Positions 34,250 to 45,124 of a stretch of 64,000 nucleotides of DNA are shown piece by piece. Numbering within the stretch: position 1 is the stretch's first letter; every line of letters begins with the position of its first letter. This DNA is from Acanthosepion esculentum (Eukaryota; Mollusca; Cephalopoda; Sepiida; Sepiidae): assembly GCA_964036315.1 (NCBI GenBank), contig OZ038480.1, positions 14,864,305-14,928,304 of the forward strand. Direction: 5' to 3'. Position numbers and translations under genes: made by a program. The notes under the pieces are model-generated. The model searched no databases and had not been told where the DNA came from. It worked only from the letters and a program-made list of their open reading frames with translations.

Positions 34250-35160
34250 CTATGTTTCTGTGATGAGGTATTGTAATTATTTACACTATTGTTCGGAGTG
34301 TTGTCTTCATCTTTGTTGCCATATTCAGGACGTTTCGGCCGTTTTACATTCCGGCCTTCTTCAGGCGACTGTAATTTAGAACGGAACACTTTATTTCGTC
34401 CACCGGGGTAGATTGTTCTAGTTCCATGTGCCATGTCTCTTTCGTTTGTCTCCGTTATCTCCCTTTAACTCACTGCAAGTATTAAACTCATCACTCTTTG
34501 GGTCAAGTCACTGGATCCTACCAACGCTTATATGCACTGCGCCTTTCAGTGTATGCATTTTGGGGACTTATAAAAGTCATGTCTGAAATACTATTTTTTA
34601 CCGGAGCTCAAATTGCAATTTTTGTTGGCTTTCCTCTAGCGGTCCGTATCACTGGTTCCCATATTGTATTCATTTCTATGCTTGGTCAACTTAAGAAATG
34701 TTTCTGACATTGCATATGTGCTGAGTGCTTAAATTTTCGGATATTCCAGTGATCTCCTTTTTCCATTATTTCACCCTCATTCCACAGGGAACAGTGATTT
34801 TTCCTTTTCCCGCCATATGTGGTCAGCTTCTCCTGATGTTTCTATTTGCCCACGTGTTTTTGCAGTCTTACTTTGAGGAGGCGGCCTGTTTCTCCTTTAT
34901 ATTTCTTACCACAGCTGCACGGGATGACGTAGACACAGTCCTTAGTCATGTTCTCCTCTATGGGAGGGGGTCTTACTCGGAAGAGGTGTCTGCAAAGTGT
35001 TGAATCTCTTTCGAAGGTCGTCCTGATTTTATATGAACCACAGATCTTTTTTTTCCCCAATAATTCCTACACGGACCAAAGCTGTTTTCTGAGAGTTATC
35101 CTTTTGTACCCTTCTACCCTAGTTTGTCGGAGCTGCTGCCATGTAACCATGGTAATTGTT
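34250..35160 (-). mobile_element. Penelope-like element 3' end
   Basis: Read on the minus strand. The C-terminal region of a Penelope polyprotein (35130-34842) has KIRTTFERDSTLCRHLFR, then KDCVYVIPCSCGKKYKGET and VRLQKHV; this is the GIY-YIG endonuclease domain, whose first strand is VYVIPCSCGKKYKGET. Decayed coding continues to about 34620 (PSIEMNTIWEP). Then come a tRNA-like segment (34545-34470), TGGCACATGGAACTAGAAC, and the terminal repeat with a hairpin at 34331-34365. The RT domain is missing here. Frameshifts throughout. Confidence 0.75.
34331..34365 (-). ncRNA. Hammerhead-like hairpin of a Penelope terminal repeat
   Basis: Minus strand: CTGAAGA, one extra A, stem GGCCG/CGGCC with loop GAATGTAAAA, then GAAACGTC. 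This is the CTGANGA-stem II-GAAA core. I do not see a convincing stem I, and the extra base before stem II is non-canonical, so it may be inactive or a variant fold. Confidence 0.4.
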
Positions 35161-35204
35161 ACGTTGTTGGACTTTGTCTATTTCATAATGTCTGACGTCA
35201 TTTG

Positions 35205-35295
35205 TTTACACAACAAATGCACCTGAGCAAGCGTCTGCAATAGTAGGTGGGCATCCTTGAATACGAGGGGCCAGCTATATATATATATATATATT
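35205..35295. repeat. SINE S2 tail and short (TA)n
   Basis: Second isolated S2 tail, CACCTGAGCAAGCGTCTGCA to GGGGCCAGCTATA. Confidence 0.75.
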
Positions 35296-35394
35296 TATTA
35301 TAAAACAGAGCATTTACTTAAATATTTGTATCTATAAAAAGAACGCATAAACATAAAAATGTCTTAAAAATAATTGTCGGACTTTGTCCATTTC

Positions 35395-35725
35395 ATAATG
35401 TGTGACGTTATTTGTTTACATTTGATACGCCATGAGCAGATATGAATGTACGTGAGAGATTCATGGAAGATTAAAGTTTAAAGACAGTAAAATCGACCTT
35501 GCTAATCGAACGCTCCTCTGTGTCCGAAACGGTTAAGGCACGTCAGGCTATATGATGGTTCCGTATAGGATGCAGGTTCGATTCCTGTCGGAGGACGAAA
35601 ATTTTCTATGAAAATTTCTCGGACATTCAGGCCGGTAAATGTTGTTTAATACTGTTTATAATAAAACAGAGCATTTACTTAGATATTTGTATCTATAAAA
35701 AGAATGTATAAACATAAAAATGTCT
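35395..35725 (+). repeat. SINE S1, plus copy
   Basis: tRNA-like head at 35513-35597 (CTCCTCTGTGTCCGAAACGG and GCAGGTTCGATTCCTGTCGG) and body GTAAATGTTGTTTAATACTG, in the opposite orientation to 33715-34110. It is followed by (TA)n from 35731. Confidence 0.75.
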
Positions 35726-35727
35726 TT

Positions 35728-35730
<3 letters not shown>

Positions 35731-35783
<53 letters not shown>

Positions 35784-35887
35784 ATATAGAAAAAACAACT
35801 GAAAAGTTGCAAATTGAATGTTTTTTTGTGAAAGTATTTATTTATATTTATATATATATATATATATTTGATATGTCAGATCGAGAT

Positions 35888-35954
<67 letters not shown>
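35731..35954. repeat. Three (TA)n arrays
   Basis: TA runs at 35731-35776, about 35848-35868 and about 35893-35954. 35955-36410 holds nothing recognisable. Confidence 0.9.
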
Positions 35955-35958
<4 letters not shown>

Positions 35959-36408
35959 AAATAGGCAGCATATAATTTTATATTACAAAGTTCAAGTGAG
36001 TTAACCGAAAAACACTTATAAAAAATTCGTGGATTTACCAAATTACAAAATTCAAAAAATTGTCACTTGTAATATTTGAACTTTATCGTTGCAATTTGCT
36101 CGCTCCAACACTACATAGCCGTTAATAAATAGCTCATTCTTAAAAACATCTTTCGGTCGGTAAAACACATTTATTTCGTCTTCCAGTTTTGATTCTAAAG
36201 GAAAAAATACAGCCTGAAGATGAATACGTGAAGCATTTGAAAGTACTAGCTGAATTTTAAAAAATACACCATATCCATTTTATACATAAGGATCTCATCA
36301 TTCAGTGGATTATTAGTAGTATAATGCTTATAATTATGTCTACTAGCGAAGGGATTTCGCCAATAATTGCATCAATATTGCTAATTGATTCAAAGTATGA
36401 TTAACTCT

Positions 36409-36412
<4 letters not shown>

Positions 36413-36461
<49 letters not shown>
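36413..36461. repeat. (TA)n microsatellite
   Basis: About 24 TA units. Confidence 0.95.
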
Positions 36462-36534
36462 CATGTAGGAAGATAACAACAATACTAATAATACAAGAGG
36501 ATAACAATACTCAGAAAAAACAGCTTCGGTCTGC

Positions 36535-36745
36535 CTAACATATGTGAAAGGATTATTGGGGAAAATAAAAAAAATCTGTGGTTCATATAAAATCAGGACG
36601 ACCTTCGAAAGAGATTCGACACTTCGCAGACACCTCTTCCGATTAAGACCCCCATAGAGGAGAACATAACTAAGGAGTGTGTGTACGTCATCCCGTGCAG
36701 CTGTGGTAAGAACTATAACGGAGAAACAGGCCAACTTCCATTTCT
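36535..36745 (+). pseudogene. Penelope-like GIY-YIG fragment, plus strand
   Basis: Open over about 70 codons: KKICGSYKIRTTFERDSTL, RRHLFRLRPP, then KECVYVIPCSCGKNYNGET. Clearly the same family as 34842-35130. The downstream half of the endonuclease is replaced at about 36740 by a minus-strand RT fragment of the same family. Confidence 0.75.
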
Positions 36746-37154
36746 TGTTCATATGTCTGGGTTGACACATGACTTTTTCTCAATGTTGTAAACAGCGGAC
36801 GATCCCTTACTTTACACTGTATGGGTGGTGGGAGTTGCAGTTGAGGTACTGTCCGGTTAATGTTGGCTTGCGGTATACGGATGTCTTGAACCCATGCTCT
36901 GTTCAAGATATTAGTATATCCAAGAACGCGAGTTTGCTGTCGTTTTGCCTCTCCATTGTGAATTGTATCGATGATCCTATTGAGTTCACATGGTCAAGTA
37001 GTAGCTTATTTTTTAAATGAGGAATTAGTATTAAAGCTTTGCTATTTGAACAAGGATGTTTATCTTGGTTGGTCACAAGACTTCGAATGTTGCACACTTT
37101 AGTGTTATTCAGTTCTCTCTTTGTTCTAGGTAACCGTGTTGAAATTTCGAACAA
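36740..37154 (-). pseudogene. Penelope-like reverse transcriptase fragment
   Basis: The minus strand gives LDHVNSIGSSIQFTMERQN and LAFLDILIS (36903-37154), then in another frame TSVYRKPTLTGQYLNCNSH and PYSVK. These are the late RT/thumb blocks of Penelope elements (FLDVLI, YRKPTHTGRYLNxxSHHP). A frameshift lies near the join. Abuts the plus-strand GIY-YIG fragment. Confidence 0.75.
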
Positions 37155-37164
37155 TCCTACTCCA

Positions 37165-37255
37165 TGGATTTAATAAAGGGTTCGGTTTGAAATTCCCAAA
37201 AAGGTTACAAAATGGGGGCAACAGTTGAAACGTCGAGAGTATAACAACTAAAATA
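37165..37255 (+). repeat. Penelope terminal-repeat fragment
   Basis: AATAAAGGGTTCGGTTTGAA then CAACAGTTGAAACGTC. Same order as at 47520-47590, but the hairpin is decayed. Confidence 0.5.
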
Positions 37256-37261
37256 AATATA

Positions 37262-37690
37262 ATGATAAAGAGCGAAGCGTGTATTTTTTTATACTGTCCT
37301 TATTTATTACATATACAGACAAGGGTTTTTTTATGCTGTCCTTATTGATTACATATACAGACAAGGGTTTTTTTATACTGGGCTTATTTATTACATATAG
37401 AGACAAGGGTTTTTTTATACTGTCCTTATTTATTACATATAGAGACAAGGGTTTTTATACTGTCCTTATTTATTACATATACAGACAAGGGTTTTTTTAT
37501 ACTGTCCTTATTTATTACATATACGGACAAGGATTTTTTTATACTGTCCTTATTTATTACATATACAGACAAGGTTTTTTTTATACTGTCCTTATTTATT
37601 ACATATACAGACAAGGTTTTTTTTATACTGTCCTTATTTATTAAATATACAGACAAGGGTTTTTTATACTGTCCTTATTTATTACATATA
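37262..37690. repeat. 42-bp minisatellite, about ten units
   Basis: Unit ACTGTCCTTATTTATTACAT plus ATACAGACAAGGGTTTTTTT. Because most units are 42 bases, a 14-residue repeat (FITYTDKG..) stays open on the plus strand for 121 codons, and another on the minus strand. I regard both ORFs as by-products. Confidence 0.9.
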
Positions 37691-37869
37691 TTGAGAAGGG
37701 TCTCGTTGTAGCACAGTGGTTAACAAGCTGTTCAAGTTCTGAGTTATGAAGTTTAATATTCATTGGTTGTCCCATATTAACCTGATATTAACCTAAAAAC
37801 TTAAGTCGTGTTCTATTAATAATTACGAACTCTACACAATAAAATTATTTTTATTTATTAATTTTAATA
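37691..37869 (+). other. tRNA-like trace, otherwise empty
   Basis: GTTGTAGCACAGTGGTTAAC at 37704 resembles an A box. The B box is decayed. Confidence 0.35.
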
Positions 37870-37871
37870 TA

Positions 37872-39115
37872 CAGGGGGTGGACAAAATAATTGGAACAGG
37901 TGCAAATTCCACTCCTATATTTCAAAGACCTATTATATTAAGTACTTTAACTAAAACTTCGTAATTGGTGGTTATATCTATTGTAAATATGTTTATTTAT
38001 CTAATTTACTGTCTTTGGCTTATTTATTTTTAGAATTTAGTAAAATCTTAGCTAAATGCGTGACCTCTCCGAGTTCGAAAAAGGGCAAATTGTTGGAGCT
38101 CGCATGGTAGGAGCCTCGATCACTTGGTTTGGTTTTTCAAGAGCTACCATATCAAGGACTATGACGCAATTCGAGAAACAGGGCTAAACCTCTAGCAACC
38201 GTAGCAATTCGGACCGGACTTGCAAACATCCTGGCAGAGACCGACGTGCATTGAAACGCAATGTGGCAAAAAATCATCGGACTACTGCAACCAAAGTGAC
38301 TGCTGAGTTGAATAATCATCTGAATCGTCTAGTTTCTACTAAAACTGTTTGTCGTGAGCTCCATAAGGCTGGATATCATGGAAGAGCCGTCGTAAGAAAA
38401 CTTCTCTCCACTCGCAACATTCAGAAGAGATTGAAGTGGTGCAGATATCACAATGTCTGGTTTGCAGACCAAATGGAAGCAAGTCATATTCTAAGACGAG
38501 TTCAGTTTTTTCTCTTTTACAAACTCCAGGTCTAGTTTATGTATGGAGGCAGCCCAAACAAGATTACAACCCTGCCTGCCTTCTTCCAGCAGTGAAGCAT
38601 GGAGGTGGATCAGTGATAGTTTGGTCCGCCATATCATCGAAATGTCTCGGCCTTGCATGGTAGAATCGACACCAAAGATTACCTGAACATTTTGGGAGAT
38701 CAGGTTCATCCAATGTCCCAGACTTTATTCCCTGATGGTGACTGCATCTTCCAAGACGATAATGCGCCAATACAAACCGCTCGAGTGGTTAAGAATTGGT
38801 ATGAAGACCATGAAAGTGAGCTAGAACATATGGAGTGGCCACCCCAATCTCCAGATATCAATATTATTGAATATTTGTGGAGCATTTTGGAGCGACAAAT
38901 TAGGAGCCGCTATCCTCCACCGTCTTGTCTTAAAGACCTGGAGAAGGTTTTAATGGAAGAATGGCTGAAAATTCCTCTGGATGCTGTCAGGAAGCTGTAT
39001 GATTCCATTCCTAGACGTATGAAAGCTGTATGTGAGGCTAAAGGAGGACCAACTCCATATTAAATAAATTTTCTTTGAATTTAATAAGTGTTTCAATTAT
39101 TTTGTCCAATCCCTG
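37872..39115 (+). mobile_element. Tc1-family transposon, second copy
   Basis: A 1244-base sister of 28045-29325 in the opposite orientation. Ends CAGGGGGTGGACAAAATAAT and ATTATTTTGTCCAATCCCTG, with TA at 37870-37871 and 39116-39117. Confidence 0.9.
38056..39063 (+). pseudogene. Tc1 transposase pseudogene, second copy
   Basis: Starts MRDLSEFEKGQIVGARMVG. The frame shifts near 38470 and returns near 38653 (about 8 bases lost around GLGLIPALHG). A stop follows FEKQG (near 38188). The region of the first catalytic Asp has a stop just before DE. FQDDNAPIQTARV and SPDINIIEYLW keep the second Asp and the Glu. The last 136 codons are open to CEAKGGPTPY-stop. It cannot make transposase. Confidence 0.9.
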
Positions 39116-39149
39116 TAAATTAATACAAAAATCGCGAATACTCTGGGTA

Positions 39150-39350
39150 AATGACAGCAACACTGGAAAATTGGGTTAGAAAGATACAAGAGGATAACAA
39201 CACTCAGAAAACATTTGTGATTATCGGAGAAAACACAAAAGATCTGTGATGCATATAACAACAGGACGACCTTCAAAAGTGGTCTGACACCTCTTCCCAG
39301 TAAGACCTGCATAAAGAAGTACATGACTAAGGACTGTGTGGACGAATCTT
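39150..39350 (+). pseudogene. Penelope-like fragment, heavily decayed
   Basis: KTQKICDAYNNRTTFKS, and in another frame KKYMTKDCV, match the residues before the GIY-YIG domain in the 34.8- and 36.6-kb copies. Confidence 0.55.
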
Positions 39351-39964
39351 GAGTCGTTTTCTATGAGTAATTACGAACTGTATACAAGAGAGTTATTTTT
39401 ATTTATTAATTTTAACTTCGTCTTGTACAAGACCACGAATAGAAAACTTCAGCTTAATGATATGCAAGACTAGATTGCTAACCACTGTTTATCGGCAAAT
39501 CCCTCTACAGAGTATGCCCTTATAACATCAAGGATTTTTGGTTCAGCAAACCCGATTTTCAAACGATGACTCAAATTATGGTTTTTATGTGTGTGAAAAA
39601 CAGGCGTCTAAACGCCGTCACCTCATCATGATACACAATTAATTCCATGCATAAATTCCAACATGTATATAAATATACGCCTTGTTTATAGGATATGATA
39701 ATTTTATAACTTAGCAGATGTAAATTACTCTTGTAGATCATCAACATTGGATTAGCAAACAACACTGGGTAAATATTTATATTGCAACGTTTACTTGTTA
39801 AAGCTTTGAAGTTTAAAAACAGACATCGATACACAAACGAAATCGCCACACTTTCTTGTTCGTTAATCAAATATTGATGAATTGATGTTTATTACATTTA
39901 CTGCCATCAAATAAGTCCAAACTGACTCAAGCAGATATAGAGATTTTCTAAGCGTGGAAAGCAT
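39351..39964. other. No recognisable feature
   Basis: AT-rich. Confidence 0.4.
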
Positions 39965-40070
39965 GGGGCACCCAGTGAGGATTGAACTCACTCCTCAGTT
40001 GTAGCGTTTCTAGCGAGACATAGCGAGACAAGCTTGCTAACCATTACACCAGGGCGAGGTGCCCTGATTC
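39965..40070 (-). repeat. tRNA-like SINE head
   Basis: Minus strand: GGGCACCTCGCCCTGGTGTA, ATGGTTAGCAAGCTTG, then GAGTGAGTTCAATCCTCAC and GGGTGCCCC. A and B boxes are recognisable and the two ends pair (GGGCACC with GGGTGCCC). A 10-base repeat (TAGCGAGACA) enlarges the anticodon region, so it is not a functional tRNA. Confidence 0.6.
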
Positions 40071-40072
40071 AA

Positions 40073-40416
<344 letters not shown>

Positions 40417-40435
40417 CTGTTCGATAAAAGTGACT

Positions 40436-40980
40436 CACCTGATTTTTTTTTACTAAATGTTATCTTCTCCTATGAAACGAAAGTTGAGCTAAATTCAAAG
40501 GATAAGCGATCTAAAATCCGGAGAAGAAGCTTTGAAACCTCTTTGAATTTAGCAGTACGTACTGTCAAGAATCCGTTCAGTATAATGTTCTGGGGGTGCT
40601 TTTCTTTTCATGGAACTGGTTTCTTAAAACCTATTGAAAAGACCCTCAGGAGCGAGCAGTACAAGAGAATTTTAGAGTCTTGTCTGCTCCCTTCTGCTGA
40701 AAGGGTGCAAATCGACCCCAGCAACCACATTTTTATGCAGGATAATGCTCCCTGTCACAAATCAAAATTGATGAAGGAATACTTTGATGAGAAGCAGGTG
40801 AGTGTTATGACATGGCCGCCCCAATCTCCTGACATCAGCCTCAAAGAGGATTTGATTGTAAATTTCATATCCGAATGGAATTCAATGCTTGGAGATGAGA
40901 TTTGCCAGAACCTAATCAAGTCAATGCCAAAAAAGGTTGAAAAGGTTATTCAAAATAAAGGAGGACCCATAGATTATTAA
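40436..40980 (+). pseudogene. Tc1-like transposase, N-terminally truncated
   Basis: About 180 codons open from the left TIR to PIDY-stop at 40980. Begins at [17 protein letters not shown]; other Tc1 proteins have FSDE, so the first catalytic Asp is now Tyr. MFWGCFSFHGTGFLKPI, then FMQDNAPCHKSK (second Asp) and WPPQSPDISLKED (Glu, DD34E spacing) follow. The whole DNA-binding half is missing. The open frame with a dead active site suggests little time since the deletion, or chance. Confidence 0.8.
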
Positions 40981-41234
40981 ATATTTCGAACTATATTACA
41001 TATAAATAAATTGTATCTATATTATTTATTTAAAGAAGTTCGGTTATGTTTCTATTGATTACAAGTTGCAGGAAATAAGTGAGTCACTTTTTTTGCACAG
41101 AGTTTTTCTCTAAATCTCATTTATATCCAAAATTATAATTATCAATAGAATATCTTAGGGTGAGTAAACCATTTTACCTGGGTGGTCGGGAAGGGGTCTT
41201 TTAGGTCTTTAAGATTAAAAATTAGTTTGACCCC

Positions 41235-41587
41235 TGTTATGGTCCAGGCTCCTTGTACCACGGTGATGGTCCAAGGTAGAACCAATGAAGAATAACTTGA
41301 ACACAGATATGGAATAACACAGATATATATTATAAATAGAATATATGTACAAAAGAGTAGAAGTGTTAGTAGTAATAATCAGGTTAGGTTAGAAAGAATT
41401 ATGTTGTCTCGACCAGTATCACTATTCCAATGTCTTACAGGAATCGTCTGACGCGACTCTGTCTCTGACTGACTGACTGGCCGACTGCCTGACTCTGTGT
41501 CTCAATCACACTACTTCTTCCTCTTGAGGCGCAGTATTTATGGTGTACGGGATAGTCCATTACTATTATGGGTAAGTTCCCATAACA
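41235..41587. mobile_element. Solo LTR, family L1, with ACCCC target duplication
   Basis: A 353-base unit starting TGTTATGGTCCAGG and ending GTTCCCATAACA (8-base inverted termini, TG..CA). ACCCC is present at 41230-41234 and again at 41588-41592. This is what LTR-LTR recombination leaves of an LTR retrotransposon. Same terminal sequences as 57066-57529. Confidence 0.85.
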
Positions 41588-41659
41588 ACCCCAAAAACAA
41601 TAGGCGAAAAAATTTTCAAGTAAAAAAAATCAGGTGAGTCACTTTTATCAAACAGCACC

Positions 41660-41660
<1 letters not shown>

Positions 41661-41721
<61 letters not shown>

Positions 41722-41746
41722 GTGTCTGTGTGTGTGTGTGTGTGTT
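41661..41746. repeat. (TA)n-(TG)n microsatellite
   Basis: TA run adjoining the right end of the Tc1-like element, then TG. Confidence 0.95.
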
Positions 41747-41799
41747 TAGGCAGCAATCCTTCTTTCATGCACATTTCATTGAATACGACAGACAAGGTG

Positions 41800-42320
41800 T
41801 TTTTATTTAGTTTTTTATACAATTTTTCATGCGATCTAATATTTTTTTTCTTTTCGAATGATAAATTATATAGAAAACTGTCCGAATGTTTTTTTTTATC
41901 TGAGATCTTTCGGCTATATATTTAGCCATTTTCAAGGATTAAATATTTTAACTGTTAAATAAGAAATAGTTTGTTGTATGTATGTTTTATAAAATGTTTT
42001 CATTTTTCAAAACACGGTCAAGGTATTATGTCCATGTTCAAAGTTAATATTATTAAGTGTGGGTTGTTTTTATTAATAAGGCCTCCATTAATTTTAGCCA
42101 TTTTTACATGTAGATGATGCTATTATATTAGTGTTGTCAACATGTATGTTACGAATATTGTCCGGTAGGTCTCCATGAATATTTAAATGTGATTTAATTG
42201 AGCTATTGTCAGAAAGGTGTAGAGTTAGTCTGCGTGTTAAACATGTTATAGTGTGGCCTATATAATTATTTACGAATTTTGATTGATCAGGAATACAATT
42301 CCTTAATGGACATTTGAATT
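41800..42320 (-). pseudogene. Penelope-like GIY-YIG remnant of a second family
   Basis: Minus strand 42316-42096 is open: CPLRNCIPDQSKFVNNYIGH, then TRRLTLHLSDNSSIKSHLN. It has the YIG-type NNYIGHT and the following Arg-rich helix of GIY-YIG nucleases of Penelope elements. Beyond a stop, non-coding sequence leads to a hairpin at 41904-41937. Upstream RT is absent. Confidence 0.65.
41904..41937 (-). ncRNA. Hammerhead-like hairpin after the GIY-YIG remnant
   Basis: Minus strand CCTTGAAAATGGCT then AAATATAT, AGCC and GAAAGATC. The stem GGCT/AGCC is followed directly by GAAA. The CTGANGA box is altered (CTTGAAAA), so it is at most a degenerate member of the fold seen at 34331 and 43684. Confidence 0.3.
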
Positions 42321-42339
42321 AATAAATAATATTTAAGAA

Positions 42340-43475
42340 GTTGTATGAAATTTGCATTCCGTTTCTAGGTTCTTAAATTTACTACTTTAAACAAAAAATT
42401 AATTAATTGAAGTATAACTCAAACTAAAATAAATGCATAAAATAAAAATATTTAATGAAATAGCAATTAAGAAAAGTAAAGCTTTTTTATATTTTGAAGG
42501 AATGATTTGCAAAGACGTTAATGATGAAACAGAACTGAATTAAAAGTGAAATAATTGCAGTACGTCAGACGGCACTTAAATCACGTGACCTTTTTAAAGA
42601 TTATGCCATGTATAGATTCCCATAAGTATAAATTATGAACTAAAAATTATTTTTAAAATATTCAGGTACAAACGATGGTTATGAGCTTTTCAAATTTTGC
42701 TTCGTAAATTTGATGCTTTTCACTTAATGATATCAGCAAATTGCATTCTTGCAAGCAATGAAGAATTTTTAACGATTTTTGAACTATTATATTATTATAA
42801 TTAAAAAAATTTTAAAATGAAAAAATTCTTGTAAAATTCATTATTCATCGAAAAAATTTTATTTCTTCACACAATAGTGTCCTTAATATAACTTATTTAC
42901 AAAAGAAATTATAACCTTTTCTACTTAAATAATGTCATAGTTTTATTGCAATTTTATTTTATAATTCAGAGCAGATTTTCGATGAAATGGATAAGTGTTT
43001 TACAGAAATAAATTGATGATTTACTTTCTCCAATGAATCCTGCTTTTAACAAATAAAACAAATCCCCCCATAAAAAATTAATTTCTCGAAATTTCATGAA
43101 ATTATGTAAGTGGGTTGTAACATATATAAAAAAAAGATTTTTTACCAAGATTTTCTAAAAAATTTCAAAAATAATTTCATTCATTTCTAAATATATATTT
43201 CTGAAAGTTTAATTAAAATCCAATAATTATTTGAATTTTGCAAGAATTTCCAAATCAATGTGATTTTTCCTCGGAAGAAGCGCAAAATAAAACAAACCTC
43301 TTTTCTGTAGTTCGCTGCTGTCATAAAAGAAAACAAGATTTTTAACCAAAATTTCGAATGTGCACGAAAGGAGTAACAAATTTCCCCAAATAATAAATAA
43401 ATAAATTCCTCTTAATAATAACATAAACATTTTGATGACAAAACTTTGTTTATGCGACCTAGTGGAGGTACCTAA

Positions 43476-43478
<3 letters not shown>
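42340..43478. repeat. AT-rich repeat, partial copy of family X
   Basis: Aligns with about 62280-63120: ATTCATTATTCATCGAAAAA, then CCTCTTAATAATAACATAAA and ACAAAACTTTG. The right end GGTACCTAAG mirrors the left end TTAGGTACC at 61274, so this copy keeps one terminus. No coding capacity. Confidence 0.65.
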
Positions 43479-43506
<28 letters not shown>

Positions 43507-43511
<5 letters not shown>

Positions 43512-44130
43512 ACGTAAATCATTCAAACGAAAAACAAATACTGAAGCTAATTATATGGCAAGAATCACCCTCGCAAACAATATTTAATAATAAAATACAA
43601 TCAACTTCGAATCCGTTAATGAATGGTATGATCCTTGTTTATAAATTCCGGTTTTATCAGGTGTTATTTTTTCTACTAGCCGGGCTTTCAGTCGTTTCGA
43701 ACGACCATCATCAGGTAGACATTTCAGTGTGTTTTTGTTAAATTCCAGGTAGTAATGAGACAACGAAAGACAGTGCGGACCGAAAGAGTGTTTTTTTAGC
43801 AATGAGATATTGTTAAATGTAACAATAATTTTGGAGCGTGCAGTTGCGACGCTGAGGTTGAAATTTTTTTAAATTTGAAAATTGTGCGTTCATGTACTGA
43901 AGAAAGGTGGCATGAACTAAATTGTTCAATATTTAGAGTAAATGTCACAGTTATTATCAGGAATTCGCACTTAGGATCAGGTTATTTTAATATCAATTAT
44001 GTAGTGCGTATTCAATTTATGTAACGTAAATCATTCAAACGAAAAACAAATACTGAAGCTAATTATATGGCAAGAATCACTCTCGCAAACAATATTTAAT
44101 AATAAAATACAATCAACTTCGAATCCGTTG
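43507..44130. repeat. Direct repeats of 110 bases around a Penelope-type terminal segment
   Basis: TAACGTAAATCATTCAAACG through TTCGAATCCGTT occurs at 43508-43617 and 44019-44128, 512 bases apart, almost unchanged. A hammerhead-like hairpin lies between (43684-43715). Confidence 0.8.
43684..43715 (-). ncRNA. Hammerhead-like hairpin of a third family
   Basis: Minus strand CCTGATGATG, then GTCGTT-CGA-AACGAC and TGAAAGC. This gives CTGATGA, one extra T, a 6-7-bp stem II and GAAA. Stem I and III partners are not obvious. Confidence 0.4.
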
Positions 44131-44140
44131 AAAAATTGTG

Positions 44141-44258
44141 CGATATCCTAAGTGCGAATTCCTGATAATAACTGTGACATTTACTCTAAATATTGAACAA
44201 TTTAGTAAATGTCACAGTTATTATCAGGAATTCGCACTTAGGATATCGCATAATATAT
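44141..44258. repeat. Near-perfect palindrome, arms about 55 bases
   Basis: GCGATATCCTAAGTGCGAAT at 44141 and ATTCGCACTTAGGATATCGC ending 44258, with GTGACATTTACT mirrored and a centre of under 15 bases. The right arm matches 43930-43975. Adjacent (TA)n at 44309-44370. Confidence 0.85.
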
Positions 44259-44305
44259 ATATTATAAATAAACTGATTTAAAATATGGTTTCAGTGTAGT
44301 TTATC

Positions 44306-44308
<3 letters not shown>

Positions 44309-44373
<65 letters not shown>

Positions 44374-44510
44374 ATTAACTGATTTAAAATATGGTTTCAA
44401 GATTATTAGCTGGTATATATATATTTATATATATATATATATACATTATTAATTAACTAATTTAAAAACTGGTTTCAAGATTATTAGCTGCTATATATAT
44501 ATATATATAT
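44309..44510. repeat. (TA)n arrays with a short repeated spacer
   Basis: TA runs at 44309-44370, about 44414-44443 and about 44492-44511. The spacer ACTGATTTAAAATATGGTTT appears at 44271, 44377 and, diverged, 44457. Confidence 0.85.
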
Positions 44511-45120
44511 ACACAAGGGTCATTCAATAAATAAGGTGAATTTTTCAGTATAAGGATTCTAATACAAATATAAGCTTACTTTTTTGGGGTTTTTTTCAAC
44601 GTAGTCTCCCGTCACTGTCACACACTTTTCCCATCTGTGCACAAGCTTCCATATTCCCTCAGTGTAAAAATCTTTGGACTGGTGTCTCAGCCAGTCACTC
44701 ACAACACTTTTGACTTCATCATCACTTTTAAACTTCGTGCCTCTCATGAACGCTTTCACGGGACCAAACAGGTGAAAGTCTGAAGGGGCAAGGTCTGGGC
44801 TGTAAAGGGGATGAGGGAGCAGTTCCCAGCCCAGCTCGTTGATGGTCTGCACCGTTTGGGCTGCTGTGTGAGGCCTTGCGTTGTCATGATGCAAGATGAC
44901 TCCTTCTGACTGATGACCCCTGCGTTTGTCCCAACAGATAAGCTCAAAGTCCTTGCAATATCATCCACTGTCACCCTACTGTCTGAATGAGGTCATTGAC
45001 TGATTCGATCACTTCAGGCGACCTCACCTCTGTAGGCCTTGAAGGCCTGTCTTCATTCTCAACACTGCTCCGTCCTTCTTTAAACAATTTAGCCCACTTG
45101 TAGACATGTTTTTGGCTGAA
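44511..45120 (-). pseudogene. Mariner-family transposase with internal deletion
   Basis: Minus strand, N-terminal part: FSQKHVYKWAKLFKEGRSS, then ESVNDLIQTVG and VTVDDIARTLSLSVGTN (45115-44930). C-terminal part (44894-44559): MHHDNARPHTAAQTVQTINE and LLPHPLYSPDLAPSDFHLFG, with second and third catalytic Asp of DD34D. About 130 codons between, including the first Asp, are missing. The 3' end of the element is ACAAGGGTCATTCAATAAAT at 44512. The left border in the 45.1-kb minisatellite is not clear. Confidence 0.8.
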
Positions 45121-45124
45121 ATGG

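Noticed and set aside
34725..35003. Plus-strand ORF of 92 codons
   Set aside because: Antisense to the Penelope GIY-YIG coding on the minus strand, which is the recognisable frame.
35513..35597. Functional tRNA gene
   Set aside because: Acceptor and T arm pair well, but position 33 is not U, the variable region is too long, and two other copies share the flanking body.
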